Shown: positions 22,267-35,027 of the stretch, in pieces
Position numbering within the stretch: the first letter of the stretch is position 1
How the letters are laid out: every line of letters begins with the position of its first letter
Origin: Krasilnikovozyma curviuscula
Lineage: Eukaryota > Basidiomycota > Tremellomycetes > Cystofilobasidiales > Mrakiaceae
DNA length: 64,000 nt
Reading direction: 5' to 3'
Assembly: GCA_014825775.1 (NCBI GenBank)
Contig: MVAQ01000106.1
Location: 1 to 64,000 of the forward strand
Notes under the pieces: model-generated
The model's database searches: none
Told to the model about the DNA's origin: nothing
Seen by the model: only the letters and a program-made list of their open reading frames with translations
Translations under genes and position numbers: made by a program

Positions 22267-24401
22267 ATGCGAGATAGTCCTCAAGAAGATCTGCCCATCC
22301 CATTAGAAGATCTCACTACTCAATCAAACGAAACTATGCCCGGCCTTTCCTCACCCGTCCAGCAGTCGTTCACTAAGGCTCGAGTTAGACCAGCCTCGCT
22401 AGGCATTTCTAGCAACATGCTCTGGAGAAGAAGAGGATTCAAGACCACCAGAGTGCCCAGGGAGGATGGCAAGCTGGGTCCTGATGGTACTCCAAAGAGG
22501 AGGAAACGATGGAGTGAGTTGACCCTTTTTTCACTCTTTGCCCAAACGCGATTGGAAGAGTCGTCTCTTCTCTTTTGGGCTGTACTTTCTCTCACCTTCA
22601 GAACAGAATTACTGTTGTTGCTAGCTTGCTGACACCGTGTCCCCCCTAAATGCTATTATAGCTCGTATTCGTTCAGCCTGGTCCAACAACCGCCCGCGTC
22701 TGCGTCCATTTCCCTTCTACGCCCTCCCGCTCTCCATCACTGTTGCCCTCCTCTCCACGCTCACTTACCAGAACTACACGTCTGGAGATCGTGCTGACAT
22801 TGATATCCTTGACGGGGAAGATGGCGAGGAACATTACGTCAAAGTGAGAGGCGCTTGGAACGTCCATGTGTTAGGCGCGTTGCCGTTGAGGAGTTTGAGT
22901 AGGTTGTGGGGTTACTTGAACTCCTTTGAGGTAAGAACTGCTCATTTAATCTACCAAGCTCCTCTTTCATTTCATTCCTTTACTGTGTTGCTAACCCTCA
23001 TTCGCCTACTTCCCCTTTCCCTTATTTGCCGATCGCGGCTCGCACTAATAGCTCCCAGTTTGGTCTCGAGCACCAGGGTACAAGCTGTACTCATGGGCCT
23101 TCGGTTGCAACCTCACTGAACTCAAAGAACCCAACCTCTCGACTTACGCCTCCCTCGGCGAGTTTTTCTACCGAGAGCTCAAAGAAGGCGCAAGGCCCAT
23201 CGCTGAAGCACCACTCGTCTCCCCAGCGGATGGCAAGCTGTTGCATTTTGGTCAAATCAGTGGGCGTAGGGTCGAACAGGTTAAGGGAATGACTTACTCG
23301 TTGGACGCTCTTTTGGGCAAAGGGAGTATCTCCAATGATACGCTTCCGAAGAAACCAGAGGATATAAAGGAGGTTGTCAGAGAAGACGAGTTCGCAAACA
23401 TTAATGATATTGATTGTGAGTCAACCGGTTCTTGATAACTGAATTTGAACCAATCCTAACGTAACGCTGGTAGACACCCTCGACGACTTGCTTGGGTCGA
23501 CATCGGCTGACGAATCCCTCTCCTCAACACCTTCCTCCCACCCATCCTCACGATCCTCTCGCTCAGGATCAATCTCTCCAGCCGGCTCCACCAGCTCCAA
23601 AGAAGACGTTTCAGTTCCTGACACCACGTCGCTCCTACACGACGCCAACGTCGCTTTGTCGCTTGGCTCGGCGGCCTCGCCCACAGCATCCAAGTCGCAC
23701 TCGCCCTCCGCCGTCAAGGAAGGAAACTCGCTGTACTTTATGGTTATCTATCTCGCTCCGGGAGACTACCATCGTTTTCATTCCCCTGCGTCGTGGGTTG
23801 TTGAGAAGAGAAGGCATTTCGCCGGTGAGTTATTTAGTGTGTCTCCATGGATCGCAAGGAGAGTCCAGGGTCTTTTCGTATTGAATGAGCGTGTTGCTTG
23901 TAAGTCATCTATTTATCTTCTTTCAAGTTTGTTGGTGGTCGTAGCTGAGCTCGCGTTTGACCTGGACATAGTACTCGGAAGATGGAAGTATGGCTTCTTT
24001 TCGATGATCCCAGTTGGAGCAACAAATGTCGGCTCTATCAAAGTTAATTTCGACCAAGTTCGTTTCTTACTCTTTCACAAATCAATCTCGTTAAGGTGCT
24101 GACTTTCTCTATGATACAGGACCTACGAACCAACAACCGACGACGCCCAGACAAAGCGGGCACCTACGTAGAAGCCCTTTACACGAAAGCTTCCGCTCTC
24201 TTGCGCGGCCAGCCCCTTTCTCCAGGCGAGGAAATGGGTGGCTTCAAGCTGGGAAGTACCATCATTCTCGTGTTTGAAGCTCCCGATAAGTGGAAGTGGG
24301 CCGTCGAGGAGGGCGCCAAAGTTCGCGTCGGACAAGCACTTGGGTACCTCCCTGGCCTTGATGGTGCTAATGGAGAGGCTGCAGCTGTTAAGAAGGATTA
24401 A
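22267..24401 (+). CDS. PSD1: Phosphatidylserine decarboxylase, mitochondrial type
   Basis: Inner-membrane pyruvoyl enzyme making phosphatidylethanolamine from phosphatidylserine. After a basic leader ([13 protein letters not shown]) there is a TM segment ([18 protein letters not shown]). The conserved core includes [62 protein letters not shown] (catalytic His) and [14 protein letters not shown]. The self-cleavage motif LGST is at about 24247-24258 ([16 protein letters not shown]), which releases the pyruvoyl alpha subunit beginning at Ser. A 70-residue Ser/Pro-rich insert (about 23487-23720) separates the early core from the GDYHRF block. Six introns were inferred. An ATG at 22267 is open, but a mitochondrial presequence would fit a start nearer MPGLSSPV or an unseen upstream exon. 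The stop is at 24399-24401. Confidence 0.93.
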
Positions 24402-24866
24402 AGAGGGTAGTAAAAACTTGTAATATTCAAAAGTCGGCTAGGAAAATCTGTTCAACACTACATAATATACCCATCTCAACGCATAACCCCACTCCTTCCG
24501 TTCATCCGGAGGAGAATCAAACAATCTATTACTATGTCAGCTGCCAATTTCTATGCAAGACCTAGACCGTTAAAGTATTTATGCAGTAATCTCTCTGCGA
24601 CTCTGAACGTCAATAGTAACTGGTCCCAAAAGGCGGCGAAGTCTTTCACAACCCGATGGCATTAAAAGTTTGTATCTGTACCCAACGCTGAGAACCTACC
24701 TGTGTAAAATTCCAGCAGGAGCGGAGTAAGAATTGCTGCATGAGCGTGTCCAGTTTTAGGTTGTTGAAGTGGCCGAAGTCGGCTGAACACTTGGTTCAAG
24801 CCAGTTGGTGCGGTGATCAATGTCACTAGCATACTAGACGCGCAGTAGGGTCAACCTCTACTTTGT
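24402..24866. other. Intergenic: convergent 3' ends
   Basis: 465 bp between the stop codons of PSD1 (plus) and the J-domain gene (minus). Short frames only. Confidence 0.5.
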
Positions 24867-27265
24867 TCATGATAGATCACCGTACTTGGTTCTTGATGCT
24901 TCTAAAATTCCATGCAAGTCAGTTACAGTATGGGGACGAAGCGGAGGAACCAAAGCAGCACTAACCGTCCTTCAAGTTCTCATACGCAGTGTTAACCTGC
25001 TGCGCCAATACTTTACTGCCCCTACCGCCTGGAGCATCCGGGTGATAGACCCTCATCCTAGAATGATAAGCTCTTCGTATTGCCTCGTCCGAATAATCAC
25101 TCCTCGGTCGAAGGCCCAGGTGCTTGAAGTAGTGCTGTGGGTCAGGGATGATTTTGGAAGCCTCTTCTGCCAGACGTTGGTTTCGCAACTCTTCACGTCT
25201 TAGTCGAGCTTGTTGTGCATCCGCTTCTTTTTTCTGAGTTTGGAAGGCAATTTCAAGGAGTCAGTGTGGTTTGTCAGAAGTTGCCGGTACAGGCACTGAC
25301 CCGTTGAATGTCGAGAAGCAGCTGAGAATAAGCGTTTCCAACACCCTTCCTTTTCTGTTTAGTGTAACAAAATGGCGAAACAGTTGAGTGTCACATATCT
25401 ACGCGAGAAGTATGGTACAGTCGTACCTTGGCATCTTCTGCTTCACGTTTGGCATCTTCTTGCAGGCGCGCTTCAAGACGTTGAGCTTCACCGCGGTCGT
25501 ACTCTGCAATGGACTTTTGAAGAGACTGTATTATAGGCTAGAAATTTTGAGAACAGCAACGAGATGAGCAGAAAACACTTGAGTCCCCAAAATGAGGCAA
25601 GCCGGACTGACCTTTAACTCGGCCATTCGAAGCTGCAGAACCTCCTTCGGAAATCCAGGCCAGCCGAGCTGGTTCCAATTATCCATATTCATGTACTCTC
25701 CGTCTCTTTCAATTGCTACAAAGATCTTGATGAGATTTTCCCTGTCTACGTATTTGTAGGTATCCTGAGAATAGAGAACTTGTCAGACTTGATAGCGAAC
25801 GATGAGGATGTCAAAACACACTTACCGGTATAAGTGCGTTGTTCCAGTTGATTGTGATGGTAGTAGAAGTATCATTGTTAGGATGATAAGGCTCAATCAG
25901 AGCCATGCTGGCTGTGAAGCTAGATTCATACTAGAGTGACGAAGGTCCACTGAACATTAGGTGCTTTTGGAATAGGATGGCAACAGAAATGTTTACCTGA
26001 GATGGCCAAAAAGCGCCCCGTTTCACCACCGATCTCAGAGTATGTTCGTAGGCCGCGAGAATATCATTTGAACCATTGGTAGAAGATGCGACCCAGACTC
26101 TTCTTATGACAGGCGCGATCGCATAGCCCTGAGATGAAACACAAACCAGCAGTCAGTAAGATAGTCTGTATTGAGAAATGAGCGATATAATAACTACGAG
26201 CCGAGGAGAAATCTTGGACACTTTGCCAGACCCTTCAGTGATTCTCAGCCTGGATTCTTTTCTGACAGCCTTAAACTCCCGTTCTCCAAAAACATTCAGC
26301 TTGTAGGGCATGATTTCGAAGTCTGTAGATGTCTGATGAAATCTTCTCATCAGGGCAGCTTTCCCAAACCGACGACGCAGCGCAGACAGTAATCGTTTTC
26401 CGAGAGCCTTTGATGAGAACAGGAGACGACCAACCAGCCATGGGAAGAAGTTCTCAAATTTTTCGTATATGGGTTTAAGAACTAGCTGCCGCCATTTGAT
26501 AGGGAACTGCAGGTTGCTGATTTCGACGGGGAACATTTTATGTCAATTGCGCGAACCCTATGATAGCTTGGAGGCCAAACTTACTAGAATGGACTCTGTG
26601 GACCTTTAGCAGAGATTGATGCGCAGTAGATCTGTGGCCACCAGGTTAGCCCTCCAAACTTCACGGTTGAACCTTCGTGGTAAACAGTCGTTTCGTGAAA
26701 GAGCTGAGCATCGTTCCAGAACGGAAGCAGGTACGCTTGGAGTTTGAATTCCGAACTTGTGATCTACATATTGATTTTAGTACTGAAACAAATAAGACAT
26801 GAACCAGCAAGCAGCTTACACCGAGCTCCTTCTCGAACATTTTGACCGCTGCTTTTTTCCCAGAGAAGTAGTTTTCCGATTCATACACATTCTTTACCCT
26901 TCTCAAAGGGTCTTGGCCATTGGACTCGGTCTAAGCGAAGTTCAATCAAAGAGAAGTATGATAAGGAAGCGGTTAGAGAGCAGAGAGTTTTGAAGACTCA
27001 CTCCGGGAGGACAAGACAGAATCTCTTTCAGCTTTTCGAGCTTCGCCTGTTCTTTCTGAAGAAGCGTCAGTACATGGCTGTTCATCTCATATTCAGTCCG
27101 CTTCCCCAACTCCTCATCCTCGTCTTTTGTGCTGATCTTGGAGCTGATATGTCTACAGCTGCGGCTAAAAGAGAAAGATGGTCTTCTCAAGCTGGAACAA
27201 CTGGATCTGATGTTGGTAGGACGACGTGCTATCTTCCTGGGAACAGAAAAGAGCAGGGTTTGCAT
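24867..27265 (-). CDS. Predicted mitochondrial protein with C-terminal J domain
   Basis: J domains stimulate Hsp70 ATPase; the family of the rest is not recognised. The gene opens at ATG 27263-27265 with MQTLLFSVPRKIARRPTNIR and further Arg/Ser-rich sequence, a good matrix-targeting signal. A coil (SHVLTLLQKEQAKLEKLKEI) follows. A central domain reads FKLQAYLLPFWNDAQLFHET, GGLTWWPQIYCASISAKGPQ and FPIKWRQLVLKPIYEKFENF. After several exons comes a charged coil (EAQRLEARLQEDAKREAEDA). The J domain is last: IPDPQHYFKHLGLRPRSDYS, AIRRAYHSRMRVYHPDAPGG (HPD intact), VNTAYENLKDEASRTKYGDL. A consensus intron (64 bp, CTGAC branch, TTTTAG) near 24898-24961 adds the final helix. The last exons and presequence are inferred from phase. 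Total is about 560 residues. Confidence 0.7.
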
Positions 27266-27479
27266 GCCAAACCCATACAAGCTCGTAAGTTGGGTTGACC
27301 GTCAACATGAAACCGCCTGTTGAAGTCTGGGTGTAGAAGCAGTGGGAAGAAACGCTTTGCCACTGACGAAACAGTATTAAACAAGTGTTCTCACTTTCAA
27401 TACAGTTGCCAGTTCTCAGACGAAGAAAGCACGTAAGTAGTAATATTAACTGTCTCCCAAGCGCCCTAATTACTTCCAA

Positions 27480-30435
27480 TTATCGAGTACCATCTGGATC
27501 CCCAAAGGTGGGGAAGTGGTTCAAAACTTCATTATGGAAATTGTTCGTAATAGGTGCAGGGACTTGTCCAGGATCGTCTGATGGTGGAGAGAAGAAAGGA
27601 AACTGGAAAGTGCTCTGATGGGAGTTGAAGTCGAACGCGTCCAAATCTAGACCATCAGCCTCACGGAGGTACCCTTCCGGATTTCCATCTGGATCAACTT
27701 GGCTACTAGAGAACAGCTGGGGGAAGAGATCCACCTCATTTGGCAAAATTGGGACAAATTGAGGGGTGACAGTGTTGAGCGGCCTGGGGGCAAGGATACC
27801 ATCGTGCTGGAATTTTGTGAAAGCGATTGCGTCTTGCATTCTACCAGCTGAAAGCCAGCTTTTAGAGAGAACGAAGGGGTTAGTTAGATGTTCTTATGGC
27901 TGGAGGGATGCAACTCACTGTCGTGATGCGGTCCCAAGTACCGCAATCAATCGATTTACATTGAGGACCGTAAGCTGCTGATCGTCTTTTTTCTTGGACC
28001 AAAGGTAAACCAATTGGATAATAGAAAAGCAAAAGGAGTGATCAACCACCTCAATGGGCACAATCTCGAAGATCCTCGCCAGGGTTACGGCGATTTCGGT
28101 GCCAGCATTTGATGCCGTGACGCAGGTCACAAAACTTGGGTGATTCACCAAATCAAGTTTACCAGTTCTGGGCATGAATGGCCTATACAGAGTAATATGT
28201 TGAGTGTTTTCATACATAATCACGGAAGACTGGACTCACCGGTGAGCAAACACCCGAGTTGCGTAAAACGAAAGATGAAGGAGGGCCGATTGCGCCAACC
28301 AGATTGGATTTTTTTCTTCAGGATTCCATTGCAGGTGTTTGGGGAGAATCTGGGACAGGTTGCTTTTTAAGTCAAACATCGCAACTCCATACAAGTGAGA
28401 AAAGCACAAAAGCTCACCCAGGACTTCCATTTATCAAGCATAGCATCCAGCCGCGCAACATCTTCAGAATACAGTGCGCTGTTCTTGTCACCGGGGTGCA
28501 ACCATGGTGCTTCTCGGTCAGTTCTGTTGAGCATCATATTACTAAGTCCAGTGAGCCTCAGTAGCTGGATCTTGGCGGCGAAAAACGAAACTGTAGATGG
28601 TTTTCCCTCAGGCTGTTCGAATCCACTGTCCCAGTACTCATCATCGATTTCAGTTGGAGGAGGAGTGTCAATTTGGTTGTCTTGAATGGCAGTCGCTGAT
28701 GGTGGGGACCCGAAGAAGTTCAAAGGGTCAATAATATTTTTCAGCGAGAGCAAACAAAAGGTCACTTACGTCTTCCCATCATAGACCCAACATACCTCTC
28801 AATACAATACATCGCCCAAAATGCCCTCACATGCAGCTCCCTTTCCTCCCTGGACTTACCATGGAGAGCATTGCGACGATGTAAACCTAGCTCGACCATC
28901 GACCTCACACCGAGATCCACTAACCCAAACCAAGACTGCCTATTCCCTCCAAGGCGGAAGAGAGAAAACAAGACGACAGCTTGTAGACTGTGCAGGAAGA
29001 AGGTCATCTTGTTGTCACCCTTCATTGACCAGACTCTGTAGAAAGACCAGCCCTTGGCGTATTCCATCTTATCACCCAGCTCGGCATCACATTTAAGGAC
29101 ATAAGGTAAATTTCGGCTCCCTAACGCGAATATCGCAAGGCAGACGCTTTCAAAGTCGCCGTCGTGCAGATAGAGCTGAGAAGTATATTGGCGCTCGAAG
29201 GTGGGGCGATGGATAATTGGAAGGAACAGGTTGACGTGGGCGAAATAGTTGTTGATGAGAGTTGCAGCGAGTGAAGGGATGGGCCAGTTAGAAGGAAACG
29301 TCGGTTGAAGATTCATGAATTCGGACGGCATAATCTCCCAGGCGGGTAGTCTCCAGAAGTAAGGTCGACAAGCGGCTTGAAGAGTATGATAAAAGGCTTG
29401 TGAGTCGGCTTTTGAGGCAGAGTCAACGAAAAACTCCTTCAAATGACCGAAGTTCTCCAGACCGCATGATGACTTTGAAAGAAGCAAGAGGACCGCATTG
29501 CCACCGGTATATTAAACCCCCAATTCATGGAAAAAGAAAACAAACTTTGGCCTACCTTGCCGAAGTAGGGACGGGGAAGTGTTGAGATGGCCGGGTGACC
29601 CCCGGTCTTTAATTTACTTAACTCGAGCGTCAACTCGTGAAGTCGCTCGGTCTCCTCTGCGTCGAGAGTAGAAGGATTTCGGTCAATCTGGGTCGCACTG
29701 GTAATTGTAGATGATTTGGGCGTTATGGAGCTGGATGGTGGGTTGGGAAGTGTGCTCTGATGTTGGTCGCTGAAGGTCTTCCTGTCGACTCTAGGACCTA
29801 CGAGAACTATACAGTCAGAGTAGACTCGAGAAATGTTTCTAAATCTGATTCGCACCTAGTTCGGGATAGTCGTCAAGGTTGATTCCGGGAACAAGCTGTT
29901 TGTTTACAACCGTCAGCTTATGGGACAAGGCCTACGCGACGAACCCACCTTCTGTATCAACAGCTCCAGATGGGTGAGTCTGAACTCAAGTGCTTGAAGT
30001 AGTCCTTTTGGCTATTCAATCAATCGAAGTCAAATCGATACCTACACCGAAGACCTCCTGAGGTACGCACTGGTCCTTTTTTGACTGGGGCGGACGGAAT
30101 GGAACACTCCAGGTTCATCTTCAGACATCTTGTACATTCTATGAAGAAGGTCAATGGACTCGTGAGGAAGACTCAAGCGAGAAGATCCATAGCTTACAGT
30201 TACTCACTGGTTTCCGCGGATGGAATGCAACGGATCTGGAACCAACAGGGCAGAGTTAGATGTTTCACTTACGCCTATCTCAGACAGTAAGAAGACATCT
30301 TTACCTTCTTGCTGTGGCATTTGTCGCCTGAATAGCGAAAGACAGAGGGCAGCAGTGTCAGCTTCGTCAATTGCTCAGAGTACCTCACTTACAAGCAGCA
30401 GATCTCCTGGAACTCTCTATAGGGACTGAAGGCAT
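27480..30435 (-). CDS. Zn2Cys6 fungal-specific transcription factor (paralogue B)
   Basis: Same architecture as the factor at 14883-17966. From ATG 30433-30435 the start is MPSVPIESSRRSAAC, then DKCHSKKIRC, then KCTRCLKMNLEC, the full six-Cys cluster with a shorter middle loop. The first two introns fall at the same codons as in the paralogue (inside the first Cys; after CHSKK). Two extra introns interrupt the cluster and linker. The coil ALEFRLTHLELLIQK follows. The middle domain has FEAPFERQ-like RPTFERQYTSQLYLHDGDFE, then GWSFYRVWSMKGDNKMTFFL and SWFGLVDLGVRSMVELGLHR, and later PIEVVDHSFCFSIIQLVYLW. The acidic Phe/Asp-rich C-terminus ends GDPDGTR. It is nuclear; targets are unknown. It lies 214 bp upstream of the J-domain gene on the same strand. 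Confidence 0.9.
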
Positions 30436-30842
30436 CAGGATACAATTCAGTATTGTTGAATGGCCTACTGGTATGAAAAAAAAGGGTTGGCAACGTTAAT
30501 TGGGGTCATTTGTGTCAGCAGGTGTTTAGGGGACCCCGACCGCCGTGAACAGGTATACCTGGTGGCTGGCTAGTTATGACGAGTTTTGCATTTCAGAGAT
30601 TATCAGAGCAACCTCTGCCTGTTGAACGATCAGCAGCACTTGATCATTTCCCTCTTCACCATCAATCATTCCAGAAGATCATGTAATACTGATACAATGC
30701 GCAACTTTTCAGACATCAGATTTGTTTTGAGTTGCTTGGAACAAAACTTCATCATTCATCAATACAAAAGGCGTCATGAAAGGGGACGGGAGTTCGTCGA
30801 ATGTTTACACCAAGGTGGACTCTTTTTTTTAGTCGAATGAGC
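30436..30842. other. Intergenic between Zn2Cys6 factor B and VPS35
   Basis: 407 bp holding the promoter of factor B and the VPS35 3' end. An 84-codon plus-strand frame at 30586-30840 has no recognisable product. Confidence 0.5.
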
Positions 30843-33800
30843 CTAGGAAGGTATACCCATCTTGATCAGACTTCCGACAATTTCAACCGTGGACCAATCG
30901 CAGTCTATCTTTAGCTCTTCATCTGCACCCTCTTCGGCCGCTGGAGTTCCATTAGCAAGTTGAGCAATATGTGCTTGTTTTCGTGCTGAAGATACGCAGC
31001 AAAAGCTTGTAAGTGATGAACAGCGCACAGCCTGAAAGGAGACACTCTTACATTGGATGTATTTCAAAGTATTCCTGAAGTGTCTGACAATCATGTCTGG
31101 AGTGTGGACGGCCTCAATTAATCCAGTGTGACCGCCGGATGACGGGTAGACATCTGTTCCATGGATGGAATCGATGTTGCTCGTGATGAGCTCGACTAGC
31201 GAGTTGACGTATTTCGGAGTAACCTGGAGTGAAATACAACAACTAGTCAGTGCTGGAACCGGGAAAATCGACGCTGAGGAATGGTATAATTACAGCTTCA
31301 ACGCCATGTTCAAAATAGTATATGTATTGGTCCAAAGCGTCGACGTAGAGCTGTACGCTCATGATCTCTTCAATGCAAGAACTCGCTATCCTTAGAGATT
31401 TTTGAAGACATTCAAGAACTCTCTTTCCATCTCGGAAAGGCGTCTGTGACACATAATAGGAGAGGGGTCAGAAACAGTATATGGGAGATGATGGAGCAGC
31501 TTTACTTACTACTTTTTCGTCATCCTTGTCATCTCTACCTGGAATCTCGTTTTGCCACCAAAGATGACTGGCGAACAGGACAGCCGTCGCCTGATGAGGC
31601 TTCTTCAGCAGTTTACTACCGTGGAGCGCAGCCTTCGTGATCAAGGTGTCGTAGTTGTCCGTTCCAAAGACTCTTGAGCCCTGAAGAGTTTGGATAATCA
31701 ATGTGATGGCCTGAAGCTGAGCTCTCGATTCCGATATCGACTCTTCATAGATGACAAAGGCCTGAACGTAAAATTCATACGCGAGCTCTTCCATTGAGCA
31801 CTCGTCTGCAACCTGAGCTGAGAGGAGGAAAAGTCGTAGACAGATTTCAGATGACTCGACTTTGTTGTACAGTATTGAGATAACTTGATGAATAAACTTG
31901 AAGATAGCAGAAAGTTTGGCTTCGATTTCCTCATCCTGAAGTGAAGTAATACGTTTGAAGGTCAGTAAACAGAGAACGAATGGAATATGGGTCCAATTTA
32001 CCTCTGCATCACTAGCACGGTATCTTCGAGCAAGCTTGATACCAGACGTAATCAACGGTGGGAATGTGTAGCGAATGCGATCTCCACCTTCACTAAAGGC
32101 TTTTCGAGCAGTTTGTAGAAGCTGAAAACGAAAAACGGCTGAGACAAGAAAAAATGAACAGGCTGGAGGATGGAAACTCACAGTATACTGAACACTGAGG
32201 TCGTCACACCTGAATAGATGAACCATCCGAGCAACCCATCCTTGTTCTTCGGCCATCTCTTCAGGATCATACTGAGGTTGCTGTTGCCCTCGTCTACCAC
32301 CACTGCCAGCATACCCAGCAACAGCCACCGCCGCATCTTTTTGATCTTTGATCAGGGTTCCAACCATTCCAAGAACCTCGCTGACATCGTCTTCAGTCTC
32401 GATGCTGGTTTCATTCTTAAGGATCGAAGCAACAACAGCATGTCCAATTGAGCGTCTAGTGGTGAAAGGTTGCGAATTGAGGAGTGGAATGTATGAAGGA
32501 AGTGCCAGTAGAGTCAAGACTGTTAGGTAGGAGTTGATCGGTGCAAGAAGCAGGGAAAGGAGGTTGGCTGTGGTGACAACTGTGTGAAGATCTGGGCTGT
32601 CGGCAAACTCTTGGACCTTCATGGCTGCGAAGGCGAGGACTTGGTCGACATATTCGAGCTGGTCTGGGTAACAGCTCAGCGAGAGATTGATGAGCGAGAC
32701 AAGAAGTGCTGTGATGTCCTGGATTGAGAGATCCGGTCGAGCCTAATTTTACAAGGAAAGCTGAAATTTAACCTAAAAAACATAAGGGACCCAGTTGGTA
32801 AGCATACTGACCTTGATTAGCTGAACCACCTGGTGCCAGAAAACTTCAAACAGCTTGACATTTTCTGGGATACCTCTGAATTTCTTCACAGTAACTTCGC
32901 CCTCCTTTTCCTTGCCCTTCTCCTCCGTCGATACCTTCTCTTCACCTTCAGCCTCTGCCTCAGGTTTCGGCGACGAAGAAGTTTCAGTCGCTCCATCAGT
33001 AACCGGTATGGCAGTGCCAGCACCCCAAACGTCAGCTCCAGCTTGTGCCAATTTAGGTGGTGATGGAGATGAGATGTTTCCAGGTGTCTTTCTGAATTTG
33101 ACTTTCTCAAGTAACCGCCTCGCCGCTTCTTCCTCTGCCACCTTCTTTTCTTCTGGATTTTCGTTTTCAGCTTCTCGTGCCGCGTATGCTGCAAGACGAT
33201 CGATGAGAGCTATGACAATTTGTTTGATGTTGACTTTGGGGTGTAGTTGGGCTGTCGCACCGAGGAATGGTCCAAGTGTGTGAAGGTGGAATTCATCCGT
33301 GAAGACCTGCAGCTCATGGCACACATTAGCACTAATCAGACGGGAGCGAAGGCTTAGAAAGACTACGCACCTGAATGACAACCTCCATTAGGTATTCCTG
33401 AGCGATCACATCTTTACAGTTCACCACCTGCTCCAGGATGGATGGTAGAATGATCTTTTGGTACATGTCCAGATCCACACCTTCCAACTGACTCAGCCTA
33501 ACAAGATTCGTCCCCACCAGGATCCTGAGATCTTTCCTCTCCATCTCTCGCTTCTCTCTTTGGGATGAATGGCCCTGGTGTTGGAGTCGGACCCAAAGCT
33601 TGTTCATTTCGATGAAGTTAGTGAGAACGAATCCGATAGAGTCTTGAAGATTTCCACCAGGTCTAAAGAAGATAAATGCTAGTGAGTAATATATCTGGTG
33701 ATGAAAAAATGTGAAGTACTACCCACCCTTGGTCATCGCCGACAGGAAGGCAGTCTCTGGTTTGTCCACTGAGGTAATGACGCATAAACAACCCTCTCGT

Positions 33801-34527
33801 TGGATGCTGCACACCTCTCGTCATCTCCATCATATCCTTCATAATCTCTTTCACTGGAGCATCTGGTACGGCCATATACACACTTCCAACAGTGATCATC
33901 AGGTACAGCCTCTGCAACGAGACCGCAGACGCACCGAAGCGAAGCTGTTAGTCCCACACTCCCACCTCAGACGTGGATGAGAACTTTGAGGGACTTACCA
34001 CAAGGATGTTTCCAGCATACTGAACGATTTCGTACAAGTCAGCAAGATGATGCTTGCCCGAGGCATGGGCTTCATTGAGGTAGGTCGATAGATGGCGTAA
34101 GGCGTCGAACACGGACATGTCTATGAGGATGCAAGAAGTATTTAGCGAGGTCAGTAAACTGCATGAGCACATCATCTTGTGAAGAATTAATCTCTAGTAC
34201 ATACAGAGCTCATAGTACTGCTTTGGGGACAATGAAGATGTTCGAAGTTCCGCTAGCATCGTCGACGCACTTTTCAGAGCGTCCATCAACTGATCAGAGT
34301 CCTACAAGATCCAAAGTCGATTCAGAACATTTTCCCATTACACAACGAACGTAGGTCTAAGCTCACCAGGCATCTCTTCATCTGAATGCTCTCAATTTTG
34401 ACGGTACTACGGGGAAAAGGAGGTTCACAATCTGCATGCTGCGAGAGAACAAAAGGAGCTTCCAAAAGACGTACTTGAGCGCCTCAGAGAGGATCTTACC
34501 CTCAGACTCAGGTGGGGCAGTGCTCAT
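30843..34527 (-). CDS. VPS35: Retromer scaffold subunit Vps35
   Basis: Alpha-solenoid backbone of retromer, which retrieves receptors from endosomes to the trans-Golgi. ATG at 34525-34527 gives [18 protein letters not shown], then [32 protein letters not shown] and [11 protein letters not shown]. The Vps26-contact [16 protein letters not shown] is preserved (the family's RLYLM motif), as is [20 protein letters not shown]. Mid-protein blocks include [20 protein letters not shown]. The C-terminal solenoid that binds Vps29 shows [20 protein letters not shown] and [20 protein letters not shown]. An insert of about 100 residues rich in Lys/Glu/Ser (32880-33190) lies in the middle. The stop is at 30843-30845. 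Many 50-90-bp introns interrupt the gene. Length is close to 900 residues. Confidence 0.95.
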
Positions 34528-35027
34528 CCTGACGAGGAGCTACTGGGTGCCGGGAGACTCGAATGCTAAATGGTTGTCGGTGGCTGACCCAATTCGAATA
34601 TCGATCAGAGGCCCAAGCGAGCTTGAAAAGCGTCTGGAGACCGGCGACCCAAAACGGGAAAAGTAAACAGACCTTAGAGATATTTGTTCCTATCCCAGCC
34701 TTGATCGGACTAAATGCTCTTATTGCTCATGAAGAGGAGAATATTATTGAGTTAAAAAGGATAAAAATTAAAAACGGAATGAGGCGAGATGAAAACAAAA
34801 CCCATCAAGATGAGATCAACCCGATAGAACATATTGTTGATAAGCACAAGTATGATTAGATACATAGTAGATCAAATCACTCTTTGATCATGAGAGTGAT
34901 TGTCGCGTTTTGATTTTGCGACTTGTTCACTTTCCTTGGGGTGACCAGCTTGCAGACTGAACCGCAGCCCCATCTTTTGGGACATCGACCGACATCGTCA
35001 ACAAAGTCGCACTAAGGTGTTGCTAGA
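34528..35027. promoter_or_regulatory. Shared divergent region of VPS35 and the monooxygenase
   Basis: 500 bp between divergent start codons, purine-rich around 34720-34830. A plus-strand ATG frame at 34563-34859 is Lys/Glu/Ile-rich, a composition effect of the AT-rich DNA, and is not called. Confidence 0.45.

Noticed and set aside
34563..34859. Plus-strand 98-codon frame upstream of the monooxygenase
   Set aside because: Its Lys/Glu/Ile-rich C-terminal half follows AT- and purine-rich promoter DNA, with no domain resemblance.
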